NCBI GenBank assembly: GCA_948099385.1
Contig: CANUEZ040000193.1
Location: 1,996,501-2,060,500 of the forward strand
Origin: Fasciola hepatica
Taxonomy: Eukaryota; Platyhelminthes; Trematoda; Plagiorchiida; Fasciolidae
Direction of reading: 5' to 3'
DNA: 64,000 nucleotides
The notes beneath the pieces are model-generated. The model searched no databases. It was not told the DNA's origin and saw only the letters and a list, made by a program, of their open reading frames with translations. Both the position numbers and the translations under genes were made by a program. Below, in pieces: positions 35,910 to 48,819 of the stretch (the stretch's first letter is position 1; each line of letters opens with the position of its first letter).

Positions 35910-37735
35910 AGCTACTTTAACTGACTAAACGAATGAACCGCTCTTCAGTGTGATCCGATGGTTTGAGAAATAGAGTTCATCAACCACAATCCTTGTTATC
36001 CTGGAATTCAACTACCTGACTGCAAAAAAGAAAATTCCCCTGTATGACCACTGGGTCAGACGGGCTATCTGCCAGTGACAGCATCAGATCCACCACGGAT
36101 ATCGGAAATTACCTATATATTTATATATATACAGCTGACAAACCTATATTACTTGGATGGTGTAACGAAACACGATACCAGCCATGCTCTCAAATCCTCC
36201 ACTTGCATATCTGACGTGATTTCAAATATGTTCACTCAACAACAGAGGACTCATCCATTCTTCAGTTAGCATGCTGTTGCAGCCATATTGGTGTTTGATT
36301 ATATTACGTGTAGGATCCTGTCGATGTACTTACTGAGCCTTGGGCTCACGGAGTTTTCTATCCTTTGTGTTTTACGGATCGAACACTAGCAACTCCTCGC
36401 GGAAGAACACGGATCCTCACGTAGTACAATTTATTCTCCGCAATATATAAAAGCTTGAGTCCGTTATTTGCCCTTCCCTCATATCGAGGTCCTCTACACA
36501 CCGAAACCGACTGCATCTACTTGGAAGGGGTAAATATTAGGCGGTTTTATTTTAAACGTTGTACAGTCGTTACTTTCTTTGAGTTTCATCCCAAGTACGC
36601 TTTTTATCGGTATTTCAAAGCGTCATAATTTGATTCGGTGTTCCGACCTCTTCCGAGTTCGTCACGGATGTAATAGCCTGCAAATTTTAAAGTGTGCTGG
36701 TACAGTTTAAAGATAAAGGTTTGAAAAAATGACGACAAAGCGAATAGTGATCGTAGCTCTGTTAAACTCACAGGAAAAGCATACTTGCACCGTTGTGCTC
36801 ACGAATCAGTTCATTCACTGCAAACGGAATAAGATTCACCATGTGGTACGAACGCTCGACTCATCATTGGAAATGTATGGAAGTAGGCAGCTACTGTTGC
36901 ATCCTAGTGGTAAGGATGAGTAGTGATTACCTAGAAGGTCTCTCTTGAAGTAACCGAGCATGGTGCACTATTTTTATTTCATTCATATCATGTATAACTT
37001 TTACGAAAAAACATTCTTCTTTGGATCAAAAATGATTCCATGACCAGCTGAAGAGAGTGAACAGTCCTGAGCAGTAAGCAAAGATACCTTGCTTAATTAT
37101 TTGAGTGAACTTTGTTTCTAATGATATTCGGGTTTCTTCGGTTTTAATAAATCTTGTTTCGTTTGTTTTCACAGGTTCATTTCATCACGTTTACAGTTCT
37201 ATTGATAGGGTCAAAAATAGGGCTTTTAGCGGAATTTTTAGCATATATGTTCACCTCATAAAAGCAAACCACAGTGATTGCATCCCTAGAACCCCATTAC
37301 GAATTTCTAGTTAATAAATATATAAAATTATATAGTCTTGCCGTAACGCTGTCATGTACGCGAACAAAACGTACTTATCAAAAGACCAGATGCTTGAGCT
37401 TCGGAAATACCTGTAAGTCAATTGCTCTGAGAATGATCTCTTGTTAAGGTGCGAAACCAAGTACAAGTGAGAGCCATATCATGAAGGAAAAATCCCACAG
37501 AACACATTTTGAAAACACATCTTGGCAAGCAAGCTAATTTTCAGTGGTTCTCCGTCATTCCAATACCACGCAATATATATGGCTAAATGCACGAGGGATA
37601 CAGTCAACCAAAATAGTGTCACGGATAATTGTTCCCACCTAGTGTGGCTCAGGACTATTCGGGGATCAGGTGTGAACGGACTAACGCGTTCTCAGCATAT
37701 AAGGTTTCGGAAGTTCTTGGACTTGACCTTGAATG
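35910..37735. other. Unassigned stretch, includes repeat R3 copy B
   Basis: Apart from repeat R3 copy B (36268-36405) there is no recognisable gene. A short AT run lies at about 36110-36130. The plus-strand frames 36075-36269, 36729-36923 and 37105-37314 have no known motif. Confidence 0.35.
36268..36405. repeat. Dispersed repeat R3, copy B
   Basis: Sister of 11620-11770 in the same orientation, about 25 kb apart. Similarity fades on both sides. Confidence 0.6.
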
Positions 37736-37739
37736 CTGA

Positions 37740-39180
37740 GTGGGCCAGGGCATATTGAGTACATGCACAAATTACTTCTGAGAAAATGAAGGGGCTTGTG
37801 TAGGCGGATCCCGACCACAGTCTCTATGGCCAAGATGCGAATTCTCACCGATCTTGGCAGCTGACCTTGGACTTTATACAGAGCTTGATCCACCTTCTCT
37901 GCATGATTAGCCTCAGCTAGGTGCGAAACGACTGCGCTGGTAATTGACCTAATTGTTCCAGTCCTCAACCACGCTGGGTAATGCTCACGGATGCTCTCAG
38001 AAAAGCACCTGGTCATGCGGCCGATATGCAACCATTGTTCCACAGGAACTAGTGAAGGATTACACACAAGATGAGACCGCAGGAACAGGCACATTCTCTT
38101 TTACCCACTAACACACGGCTAGCTTATATGTGGATAAAACACGCAGTTTAGAAGTTAAAAATGTCTTGTTGACGACACTTACCAATCTTCGGAGAACCAC
38201 TTCCGTCTGAGCATCACCTTAAAACTACTGTTTTCCCCGGAGTTTCTGTATTCAACTGCATCATCCGGTAGATTAAGCATTCCGGGTATTCGTTTTGAAT
38301 AAAGACATTGTGCACCGTCACAAGATCTTTGATGGTGTCATCGGTGCATATCATTTTCGCTCTGCTTGCTTGGCATATCATTGGTTTTCTTTTCGATTTA
38401 AGCTAAACGAAGCTACACTGTCCATTCCATATTGGTTACCTGTACACTGACCATCGTATTGAGCCATCTTCTCAACGAGTCAATAATACTTCTAAGAAGG
38501 CTAGTGAGTTGTCTGATTCTGACTGTAGTGTAAAGCGCAAGTTCGGATATGCTGAGCTGAAGCTGTTTAGTAGTTTGTCTTTATGAACCAATAGGTCTGT
38601 TATGCATAGAATGTCATCCACATATCGCTTGTTCAACGGAAGTTCGCGGATCGATGATTACAACGGGCTTTTTTCCAGTTTTGCCATAATTATATCAGAA
38701 AATAGTGGCCCGAGTGGAGACTCCTCTAACACACCGTCTCTTTAGCTGTAAACCTGTTTGTTCAAACAAACAGAACATTCTAGGTACATACAAACAGTAA
38801 CCGTCGCAGGTTGTCCAGTGGCATACCTGTTTCACCCCATTTGCTAGCATGAAGCCACGAAGATAGCTGATGGTTTCCTTGATTTGGACGTTAGTTAATA
38901 GTGACGTGACGCCTATTGAAAGCATATGTTGTTCTTTCACATTAAGAGAACCTATCGATTTTACAAGTTTCAAAGTACCCTTCAGAAGGTGTTTTGTCAT
39001 AGCCGCTCTAGCTGGCTCCAAGAGACTTTTCAATCACTTGGATAAGGAGTGATACGGTGAGTAACACGGGTCTAGAATGGATCTCAGTAGAACACCTGCC
39101 TTATGATTTTTTGCAGTCCATGCAGTCTTGGAGTGGTAGTTCACGTAGGTCGAATTCTTTCAAATGTGACAGAGTTAATG
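37740..39180 (-). mobile_element. Penelope-like element, RT plus GIY-YIG endonuclease, nearly full coding length
   Basis: On the minus strand, reading downward: FERIRPT (about 39170), KSLLEPARAAM and GTLKLVKSIGSLNVKEQHMLSIGVTSLLTNV (39040-38870), then a long frame to 38695. Next is NKRYVDDILCITD with an intact YVDD box (about 38640-38600), LLNSFSSAYPNLRFT, and a linker with a CTDDTIKDLVTVHN block (about 38350). The endonuclease follows at 38094-37760: EQWLHIGRMTRCFSESIREHYPAWL, TIRSITSAVVSHLAEANH, then RSVRIRILAIETVVGIR. The GIY motif is eroded to WLHIG-like sequence. The RT-linker-EN order and about 1.4 kb span fit one insertion with several frameshifts. It is the best preserved of three Penelope pieces here and the natural reference for the hammerhead repeats. 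Confidence 0.9.
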
Positions 39181-39189
39181 GAGCCCTTT

Positions 39190-41870
39190 TCTTTTAAGAT
39201 GCCGTAACAGATGTTAGGCCTACGAAATATGCTAATGCTCCTTAGTTTGTAGGAGGGCAAAGATTCGGTCTATATAACTCCGGCGGGGTTCGAGGCCACC
39301 TTGATTCTCACACGTACACCTCGGTGCAGCGAGGCACCAACCAAAACCACAGAACAAAAGTGCGAGGTTAGTTGATGAGAGAATTAAACTAAACTGTAAT
39401 GTTGACGCTAGGCGAGCAGTTGTGAGCCAGCCATGACAGCCTACCGGTTACTTAAGGAATTTGCATTGATGTTTTCATATGGGCATGACATCTGCTGTTC
39501 AATATCCGTCCACCAGTTCTAGTGAGAAAACTGTTAGTTTCAAACCACCTCGGTTTATTAGCACCAAAACGACAGTTTGCATAAGATGTAAAGTGGGCGT
39601 AGCCAAATCCTGGCCTGCAAAGTTACTGACCCAATGGTTATTCTTAATCAGCTTTTCATACTGGTTAATCTGGTTAGAAACCCAAATGGTTGATTTGGTC
39701 CTGACAAAAATGGGTATTTTTTTAGTCCCTCGGTCCGCTTCTTTTGCTCCAGTCTTGTCCGCGATTCAGAACCGACGAAGACGTACTGGCTGCCACTCGA
39801 CAAACTATCGTGTGCTCTACTAAACAAACCAGGTTATCTTCTGGCAGTGTGTCAGTCCAAGCCCTCCCACGTGTCAGGTTAGAGTCCCAGGTAGAACTCA
39901 AGAAGTATGCTCTAGCAATGGGTTCAAACAGCGGCAAAATAGTTACACAACACTTACATGGTTCCAACTAGTGTTGAGCGTTGAAAAATTAATGAAGGAT
40001 CACTTCACAATCAGTGGCAATCCACTGATGAATAAACACAAAAGTAAGAAAATCATGAAGACGAATAGTAAATAGTTGAATAAACTACCCAGTTAGTCAA
40101 GAAAATTAGGTACTCACATCTTTGCACACCCAGGGATTTTTTGCGATTTTAACGATGCTATCAGTTACTCCTGTTTACCGGCACTTTGAAGTACGATTTG
40201 GCCGATTTGAATGGATCCAAATAATGACGGTCAGTGACCCCTGCAGGATTCGAACCCAGACTTAGAAGCTACACGCGATTTAGGCCCCAATGTAGTCCTC
40301 ATGGTATTATTTCCAATAAATATCAGACCGGTAGTAACTGATGCATTGATGAGCGATGAAGTAATCAGACAAAGTCTTCTGGGGTGGAAAACTCATGATA
40401 GCTCTGGATAGCAGACAAGTAACTGGTCGGGGCATGTTATTGGTTTGATGCCAAAATACACTCACAAAGGGGAAGTCACATCAAGAGAAATAGGGGCACT
40501 GAAAAATGGTAAATGAACGATTTGTTGGAGTGGGGCTGTGCAACTTCTGAGGTGGCTTGGTCATCATTTTAGCGTTCTTTCCGTTTTACAAATTCACAAA
40601 TAATTATCCTGCAAGAGCAAGATCAGTTTTCCAGGTATCGACTAAGAAGATATCCAGACATGGGTTTTTCATTGTCCGCGAAGATGTGAATTGATGAAAA
40701 ACAAAATAGTGATCTAGCAGTACACAAAGACGACCACTTGAATTTAGGGGGCATGGTAAAATTTCTAACCATGATTGTGTACAAACTAATGACAGAGAAT
40801 TATCTGTACAACTGTTTCATAGCAAATCCCTAATGTGTTTTGGAAGAAGAAACAGATGCAATAAAATTATCATAGGGGATTTAAAAGCAAACAATTGGAT
40901 GCGTAGATAGATGGCTTTCAAAGTTATGATTATACTAAATCAAAGGCACGAGATGATGCAATGATTTGCCACTTAATGTTATTCACCTCTCTGGCTTATA
41001 CTTCAACCTACTACCCACGATTTCGTAGGTAAATGCAGTTACCAAACGCTATGGGAAAAGAGATGGAGATGAAATCCTGTGACCTTTCAGTAACGTGGGG
41101 GGATGTGATGGAGTATATGATAGCACGTTCATGATTCAATTCCTAGTTCCGTTTGCTCAACAAAACAGCCGGTTTCGGATTTGGACTGTGATGCTGATCT
41201 GTTCGTTGAACAAATAGCCTTCGACTCTGTGAGGCTGCGCCACTTTCAAATAGTTCTTGCAGACGACCAACTTGTTGTCGCCTCGGCTCGCCTGGTTGGT
41301 AACGATTCGGAGTGGAAACCTGAAACCCAAAACAGAAAAGAAGACCAGTCATTTTCCATTAGAATACTTGCAGTCTGATTGCTCCAAATGTAACCACTCA
41401 TGGAACTGTGTTAGTGATCTTAACCAGTGAAATAATAATACGATGGGTAGTAATATAAACGATAGAAAAATCTAGGAAGTAACTATTCTAAGTAGAATTT
41501 GGGTCTCAGCTAAGTCGGTTTTATTACCAACATCGAACAGTCCATATGGCCCGGAGATTGTTAAGTATTGAAATATAAATCTATATTAGTCGGAATTTGA
41601 ATAAAATTTTAGTCGCTTTCTTATCCGACTGCCTTATAAAAACTATGCCACTAAAATATTTGGTATCCTACTATTGCTGACACTTTACGGATATTTAGGC
41701 AGTTGTATCATGATGGGTCTTAAGAAATGCAACTTTTGCACTTTAGCGCCAGTAACCTGGCTGTTTTACATTATATGAAACTCGTTGGTCCATCTCTTAT
41801 TCGAACTTCAAATCTCAACCCTCGAGGAAACAAAGTAGAAATAAGCTTCATCGGATTATATAAATGAGGA
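39190..41870. other. Unassigned stretch
   Basis: No gene recognised apart from the tRNA-like piece at 40.2 kb. The frames at 39479-39823 plus and 39722-39967 minus overlap and have no known motif. The interval 40580-41040 is AT-rich. Confidence 0.35.
40225..40310 (-). repeat. tRNA-derived element (SINE head or tRNA pseudogene)
   Basis: A perfect B box (GGTTCGAATCC at 40257-40247) lies within TCTGGGTTCGAATCC on the minus strand, with an A-box-like region about 40 nt upstream. The cloverleaf does not close, so this is a tRNA-derived repeat and not a working tRNA. The sequence after the B box (GGTCACTGACCGTCA) resembles that after the B box at 6.76 kb only loosely. Confidence 0.5.
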
Positions 41871-41879
41871 ATGGAACAG

Positions 41880-44510
41880 TGAAAAAGCAGAGTGCGAAAT
41901 GACAGATGGGTCCTAAACGATGTTTTGTTGGAAAATCTCAGATTCGTGTGATAGTATCCAGAAGCTTACTTTTACTGTTGGGGAAAACAGGTGATCTCAC
42001 CCCAATGACAACAAGGAAAGAGTACAAGAACGCCAAAGTTATCATGCTGCAGGAGTCTTCGATGCACAAAAATATAGCGGATGGAATTACAAACATAAAT
42101 GGTTTTCAGGCTTTACGAGCCCCTCGTCTCATGAGGCATCAAAGACTCGGTGATGGGATTTTCACTTACGTAAAAACAATATGGAGTAGCATGGTCAAGT
42201 TGGTTCACGAATAAAAGGCCAAAAAATAAGTTACAATGTCATCGTATGCAAACCACGTTTTCTAAGCGGATTTTAATGGATACTCAGGTATATGGGAAAA
42301 TAATCCCAGAGCATTTTCTGAGCTGCTATCGATTTCAGTTATCTCGGATTTAGGTTACTCTGAGTATATATTTGGTGGCGATTTCAACAGATTTGACACA
42401 ACTTTCCTTATGGCACTCAGCTTACCAAATTTAATACATTTTCCTATCAGAAATGACGATTGCCCAAATTTTGTCTTTATAAACAATGAAGGGTTATTCG
42501 TAGTCCAAAAAACGTGCATCTCTGGGCATTTATGTTCATTGAAAAGGAAATAGATACGCATTATCGAGACAAAACGTGTGCTACTGTCAAACAAAATAAC
42601 TTCTCTTCAGAAAATCTAGCACAATTGGAAATTATTGTGAATTAGAGCGATTTACCGTGTTTTAAAATCAAAATCCCTCAACGTGCCGTAAGAAACTTAC
42701 TGACTTTCCTAATTTGTTTTCACAACTTCTGTCCGTTCAAAACCACCTACATGCGGACCGACAGGTTTTCCTGTTCTTTACTTAAACAACTACGCGGCAG
42801 GAAGAACAGGCCTGTAAAAGCGGACAGAAGTCCGAAGTAAATCTGACTACTGAGCTCATAAAATTGGAAGTCGAAAGTCTAAATACCTTATACGAAGATA
42901 CCGTCCTGGGAAATTCCAGTTGTCGAGACCAGTGGAGTGCAATAAAAAGGCTTTGTAGCAATAATCCAACGATCGAGAACCGTTCAATTGGCTTCGATGA
43001 ACTCAACAAGGGTTTTGGTTTGCTGCCTTAGGATATATATTTGCTTGTCTATACCAGTACTACCGATCCCCCCTCAAATTGAGCCCTCGGCTATTTGGAA
43101 GCAGACGACTACACTGAAGACCAGTAAGGACTCAGGCCCCCATGGTTTATCCTCTGCTGTCCTGAAAGTGTGCATCAGTGCTCCGTCCGGTTCCTTGGCA
43201 TTTATTTTCAACTGTAGTCTGGAGAGCTGTTAGATTCCCAACATTTGGAGACCTGCAAAAATAAGGCCTGTAGGAAAAATAGGCCCGATATATACCACAT
43301 TGCATGCGCATATGCGATGCTGAAGATGTTGGAGAACATTTTGCTACCACATATATTGTGACTGAGAGAACTGGATAAGATATCTATCAGTTTGCATATA
43401 GATCCTCTTGACCCACCTCCGATGCCATGGCCTACCCATAGAACTTTGTTTTGGCCGCTTTAGATGAGAAAAGTAAAGTGGTTAGAATACTATTCCTGAA
43501 CTACAAAAATACTTTCTGCGGTCTCACTAGGTCAGGGTCGCTCAGTCCATTGTCCAAATTCGGATTTGATCAAAGCCTATGCATACTGATTCGTGACTAT
43601 TTCACTGACCAGACTCAGTTTACGTCCCTTAGTGGAGTAACATCCTCCCTACTTCCTGTCAAATATGGTGTCTCACAAGGCGTTATTCTTTCATCCTAGT
43701 TTTTCCCTGTACGAAAAACGGTTATCTATTCGATCTTCACTTATTCTCTGTAAATATGCAGACGACTTCGTTTCTGGATTTGAACATTCTAGACTAGAGG
43801 TCATTCCCAAGGCATATTGGACGACACCACAAACTGGGTATTTTCTCGTTCTCTGAATGCGGATGCGTCTAAATGTCCCAATGTATCACTTTATTGATCA
43901 TCCAGAGGGAAAGGTGAAAATATAATTGATAGAATCCTCTTGTTTTCTGTACACGATGAACATATTTCTCCGTCGTCCACAGTCGGTGTTTTATTTACCC
44001 ACGATCTGTCGTGGTCTATGCACACAAGTGAGGTGTTTTCCAAGTTAGAAAGCTACCCTCTTTCTCTACCTCAGACTGTTTACACTCTCCGCACCTCATA
44101 AATGCATTTAAAAATTTGTAACCACTCACAATATTCTTCAATGGCCTTACTATCCACCATAGTTTTTTTCCTGGTTTGCTGAAAAAGGACTTCCACTTGG
44201 TCATAAGTTCCATAAACACATATCTAGATGTATTCAGAGCTACATTTGCTGACAAAATCATGAATAAACCATTTTATGCCTGTAATGGTTTTGCTTCTAA
44301 AATTCTGTCTGATTCTTTATGCAGTGAACTTTGAAAGGCTGCTTTTACGTCCTCCAAACACTCAAGAACTAGACTGCTGTTTACTCACACTTCTGAATAT
44401 CGTAATTCTGTTTCGTCATATCTCCCTCGTCTAATTGTTGATCGCAAGAAAGTTCTCTCAGGACTAATAAACAGTCTTAAAGTCGAGCCATAATCCGTTT
44501 CATATTTATT
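41880..44510 (+). mobile_element. Jockey/CR1-type non-LTR retrotransposon: endonuclease and RT (degenerate)
   Basis: The endonuclease region shows VIMLQESS, NINGFQALRAPR and GDGIFTYVK (42040-42190). IFGGDFNRFDTTF carries the conserved GDFN motif, and FPIRNDDCPNFVFINNEGLFV follows (42370-42510). The RT shows TSKDSGPHGLSSAVLK (43115-43165), KVVRILFLNYKNTF (43470-43515), YFTDQTQFTSLSGVTSS and YGVSQGVILS (43595-43695), and the catalytic box LCKYADDFVSGFEHS (43750-43790). A C-terminal helical region reads SRTRLLFTHTSEYRNSVSSYLPRL (44355-44435). This is a single element of about 2.6 kb in one direction, but with several stops and frameshifts. No poly-A or simple-repeat tail was recognised at the 3' end. 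Confidence 0.85.
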
Positions 44511-44529
44511 TTCCTTTGAGGCAGTTGTG

Positions 44530-46720
44530 CTTGCACAGCCTTATTTTACCCACTGACATGATGTGAACGGCTCAAAATCCACTCTTTTGGGTGCACAAAG
44601 CAGCTACTGACTTGATTTGATGCTCAACACAAGTCTTCAACAGCAATCCATCTAACCAAAATTAGATAACATGTAATACCTTGTGCATGGACGTTCTGGC
44701 CACTCTTCCTCTGTTGCATTTTGCGATGTAAGGATACATTTACAAATCACGCAAGATTTTTGTGTCAGTCAGTCAAACATGATTCATTCAAAGTACATGG
44801 ACAAATCATGGGAAACGAGGAACAGAAACACCTAAAATAGCGGCCGGTAAATTAGTCTTATAGATGTGCAAGTAAAAGAGATAGGCATTACGGGAGAGAA
44901 AGTGTGACTGTGAGACGGAAATTTCTCCTGAAAGTGGTAAGTTGGGACCAGAAGGGCGGGGAACAGAGGCAGCGGGTAATCAGTGTGAGTGTAAACAACG
45001 TCACCTAGCTATCGCTGGATCAGCCACTTTCTGTTTTTGATGTGAAGAATCGGGGCGAACATAAAACTGTTGCTGCCTCTTTGATGCACAAAGCTTTACC
45101 TAACTTGATACGATGAAATATGCAGAGCGTGTCAAGTCGATTCACCCTCTGATTCAAATCATTCAGTCATGTGATTATCGTGGATCCCGTAAATCTCTAG
45201 TGTGACTAAATAACCATTTTTGGATTCTCCGCATTACTCGGTCAACCTCTACTCCCCGTGATCCCGGCCCTTTTCAAGAACAGAAAACCCCGATATTCAG
45301 AGGTTTGAGAGTGAAGAAAGAAGGGCCATGATTTAGTGGCAGGTAGTGCTAGACAAGAGTAGGAAAGTCCTGACACCTGAAACACTGCTCCAAAAATGAT
45401 GTTCAACAAGCCGTCAAATGAGAAGATCAAGTTATGCTGTTTCCCCGGATTAGCAACCAAGCGATGCAGCGCTCCGATTTTTTACTCTTTTTGATCTTGG
45501 AGAACTCGTTATACAAGGCAGCAGAACATCGTGTTCTCTGTTGACTTATAGCTCTGTGGCTAGATCGCTATTTCCCCATTCGCTGACGTTGTTGGCCGAT
45601 CATACACATGCTAAGCTTCGGCTTACCGGGTTTCCATTCTTGCTCTGCCTTCGCAGATCGCACACATGAAACCTTGACGGAAGAGCGCTGCGTACAGTAC
45701 ACATTTGACGATCTTATCGGCCTCAATTTCCACGTTGTTAGTCGCCGGTGACATGGACATGCTTCTGACCGTCGTTATCGTTGCTTTCGTCGTATTGTGA
45801 CAGTCGGTCATTATCGTCATGGACCTACTTGGTGGATCACATTACCTTCTCCAGAACAAGTTTAAAGTTAAGGGTCGTCTAAGTTATGGTAGATTCCCAA
45901 AGTACACCCATCACAGATATATCCTCTTTTGTCTCAATGGGATACCTGGACCTAAAACTCTTACGGACTCGTCCCAAACATTTTCATCAGAAGCCACCCC
46001 AAATGAGATCAAACGGAAGAACCCAGGCAAAGCTTTGGCCTGCTGACATGTATCTACTCACTGACCTAAAGCCGAAAGCATCTTAGTAGTACTGACCCAA
46101 ATTAGGAGACTGTGAACCAGAACTCGGAGATTTTGGCTAAACTTAGCAGCTTCTGAAGTGGACTCCAGCTGAACAACACTACTCACATTAAAGCTAAGTT
46201 CTTCTGACTAAAAAGACAATAATTTAGAGTAGGTTTTTGATTTATTAACACTATCTACTTTATGGAAATCATAAAGAACAGCATACACCTGTTCTCTGCC
46301 TGACAAGTTCTAATTTGTTGTTAATCATATGAATTCATTTGTAGTAAACGAAAACCAAAACACTTGGTTTTGTTTCATACTGAAGACTGACTGAATTTCT
46401 ATGCTTAATCGGATGTAAATGAAAGACACTGCAATAACGTATGCTCAAAAGGCAACTAGTTAACGAGAAGGATAGGTAAACAATGGTTCTAGGAAGAATT
46501 GGATGAAGGCTTGTAGTGATAAATCCGCGGAAAAAATGTTTAATTACCGGCCCCGTCAGGAACCAGAAGAGCAAACAGATTTGAGGATATTTGGAGCAAA
46601 TCCAACGATTATTTTACCGTGTCAGCTCAGTTAGTTATGCTCTAATTAGCATCGTTCCAGAAAACTATACCGGTATTTTAATTATCCCAGGATCGAAAGC
46701 AAAATTCGATAATGCAAGAA
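44530..46720. other. Unassigned stretch between LINE and the host gene
   Basis: No recognisable gene. The minus frames 45242-45460, 45623-45820 and 46335-46574 are uninformative. On the minus strand an AATAAA near 46242-46237 could serve the gene that ends at about 46790, but it lies about 550 nt beyond the stop. Confidence 0.3.
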
Positions 46721-46723
46721 AAT

Positions 46724-46726
<3 letters not shown>

Positions 46727-46784
<58 letters not shown>
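46727..46784 (+). repeat. (AT)n microsatellite
   Basis: An uninterrupted AT dinucleotide tract of 29 units. Its end lies 5 nt from the stop codon of the last Ser-rich exon on the minus strand. Confidence 0.98.
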
Positions 46785-46786
<2 letters not shown>

Positions 46787-46789
46787 ATT

Positions 46790-47143
46790 TCAATGAAACT
46801 GTAGCGAGCTTCTTACTCTATTCGGTTTTTGCAAGTCCCAAGTTTTACGCTCAGACTCGTTGAACGGTGCGAACGCTGAATGTGCGCGTCCCGTTCTTCC
46901 ATCATGTGACTGTGGCTCATCCGAATCGGTGGAGATTGGGGACTCAAACTCCTGTACAGCTCTACTGACATTACCGATCTGCAGACTGTGACGAATGGTT
47001 TTCTTGGGTTCATTTGTCGTTGACGAGAAGGTGTGATACGGCGCTTGTGTGTGAGAACTGACGGATGAGGTCGAATAGATGATTCCGCTGTAAGAACTGT
47101 CCTGTGATTCTGACATATCGTTCAGTTTCAGTTTCCGATGAAC
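46790..47143 (-). CDS. Ser/Thr-rich tail exon 3 (likely last) of the kinase gene
   Basis: An acceptor at 47145-47144 (TTTTTCAAAG) opens a phase-0 frame that runs 117 codons to a TGA at 46792-46790. The predicted piece starts VHRKLKLNDMSESQDSSYSG. It continues through low-complexity Ser/Thr sequence (STSSVSSHTQ, SSTTNEPKK) and ends with SERKTWDLQKPNRV. The entry phase matches the exit phase of exon 49401-49061. An alternative is splicing out at a GTAAGA donor (46816), which would continue the protein into exons I cannot find. No catalytic domain is present. In DRAK-type kinases the region after the kinase domain is a short Ser-rich regulatory tail, which this would fit. Confidence 0.6.
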   Translation of the reverse strand, partial: VHRKLKLNDMSESQDSSYSGIIYSTSSVSSHTQAPYHTFSSTTNEPKKTIRHSLQIGNVSRAVQEFESPISTDSDEPQSHDGRTGRAHSAFAPFNESERKTWDLQKPNRVRSSLQFH

Positions 47144-48589
47144 CTTTGAAAAATTTGTGAATGTGAATTTTTACCACCCACAATATTTCTTAGTTTTGCT
47201 ATTCCATTTCGCAAATGTCAATCAAAGATTGCGCCAGGAAACACTAACCGCACACTTTTGGAATAAAAACAAACGGACGAAGTAAAAAGAAACTAGTCAT
47301 TACTTTCGTCGAACAAAATTGTGATGCTGTTGTGTAACTTGTGATATAAGTTTATAAATACTCTAGTGTAGAGGCTTACTAGGACCGATTAGTTGGCTAA
47401 CTCTCTTATCACCTTTTTGCGTCACCCAGAGTTGCCTTCCTGATCTCTATACAATGAACCTAAATACTACAAACACGTAAATGAATTTCATATTTTTCAC
47501 GGAATAATAATTATTACACTTCTGTGATCAACAACCTCAGATTTTTTAACTATACCATCCAGTCTCCGTAGCAAAAAGATAACGGAAGATTGTAAACATA
47601 CCGTTACATACTTTATTGCTTCGCATCAAAGTTATTTTTCAACCTTCAGGAAATTCCTGAAACCTGGCCCGAAAACTAAGATTTATTATTAGTTATCATG
47701 CTAAGTACATTTTCCTAATCAGCGCCGCAACTAAATTTTTGGGGGGAAATGTAATACACGGTTTATTTGCTTTATTCTGGTAGAATTCACTTGGAGAGAA
47801 GTTTTATTAAACAAGTGGCTGTCTGTGTTTGTACTATCTTGTAGTTGAATATAAATATTGGACCACTGAACCAATTGGCTAAAAGCCCATAGCTAAATAT
47901 GAATTCTGCCTGTCAAAAAGGAAAACACTATGACCTAAATAGGTCGGTAACAAACAAAGACAGTTTCTGTAAATAATACGATTTCCTAATGATACTGAAT
48001 TATTTTACAGAAAAGCAGAAATAATTTGGTCGTGGTTTTGAGTTTCAAGAGAAGCAGATCAGATATTTAATAGACTTGCAATTGACCCGCTATAGAGTAG
48101 CCCAGGCTTCTCATTTATATCCAGTAAAATAAATGAACGGAACTCGTCGGCTTACGTTCCCAGGATATCCACTGTCTAGTTGCTTTCGATGAACCTACAT
48201 CAAACGAGTTTATCACAATGGAATAGTTTTCATCCTTGGCGAAAATGTGTACACATCCATCTACACAGGATGGATGATTATTAGACTGAACAGGCTCCAG
48301 TGGATTGGCAAATCAAACCGCGGTCTCAAGAGCAGGTTTTGTTGGTCCACTTTTTTACGGTGAACAATTCTAATCAAGGCTTTTGTTTCAGTTGGTAGAG
48401 TATTTCAGGCACGTCCAAATATGTGGTTGACGCGTACGCCTTCGGAAGAATCGCAACTTTGTTTTACCAGATTTTATCAGCTTATCAATCATATGCTACT
48501 AAATGTACAAGACGAGAATTAAACGAAATATTTTTCACTTCCGTACATGTACATCAAATACTTGAGAATGGTGCTTGGGGCTGATGATA

Positions 48590-48700
48590 CTTTGCTTAAC
48601 TGACTGCTCTTCAGACTTCATCTTTCACGCGCAAACCCCAGGTCGTTCGATCAACCTTGCACTCGGAAACACCAGGCTCGAGTTTTTATCTCGTCAAAGC
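48590..48700 (+). repeat. SINE-like repeat R5, plus-strand copy
   Basis: The segment ACTTCATCTTTCACGCGCAAACC through CGATCAACCTTGCACTCGGAA is repeated in reverse complement at about 49018-48945, and its start resembles 29800-29890. Two short open frames over it (48575-48775 and 48657-48848) are products of the repeat and not genes. Confidence 0.6.
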
Positions 48701-48819
48701 TCAATATATTCTCGGCTCCTTTCAGAGTCTGAACAAGGGGCTTTTCACATGGAAGACAGCTACCGGCTGCCATGAAAAACGAAGTGTGAACAAACTTAAC
48801 TCAGTAAATGGGATCAGCC

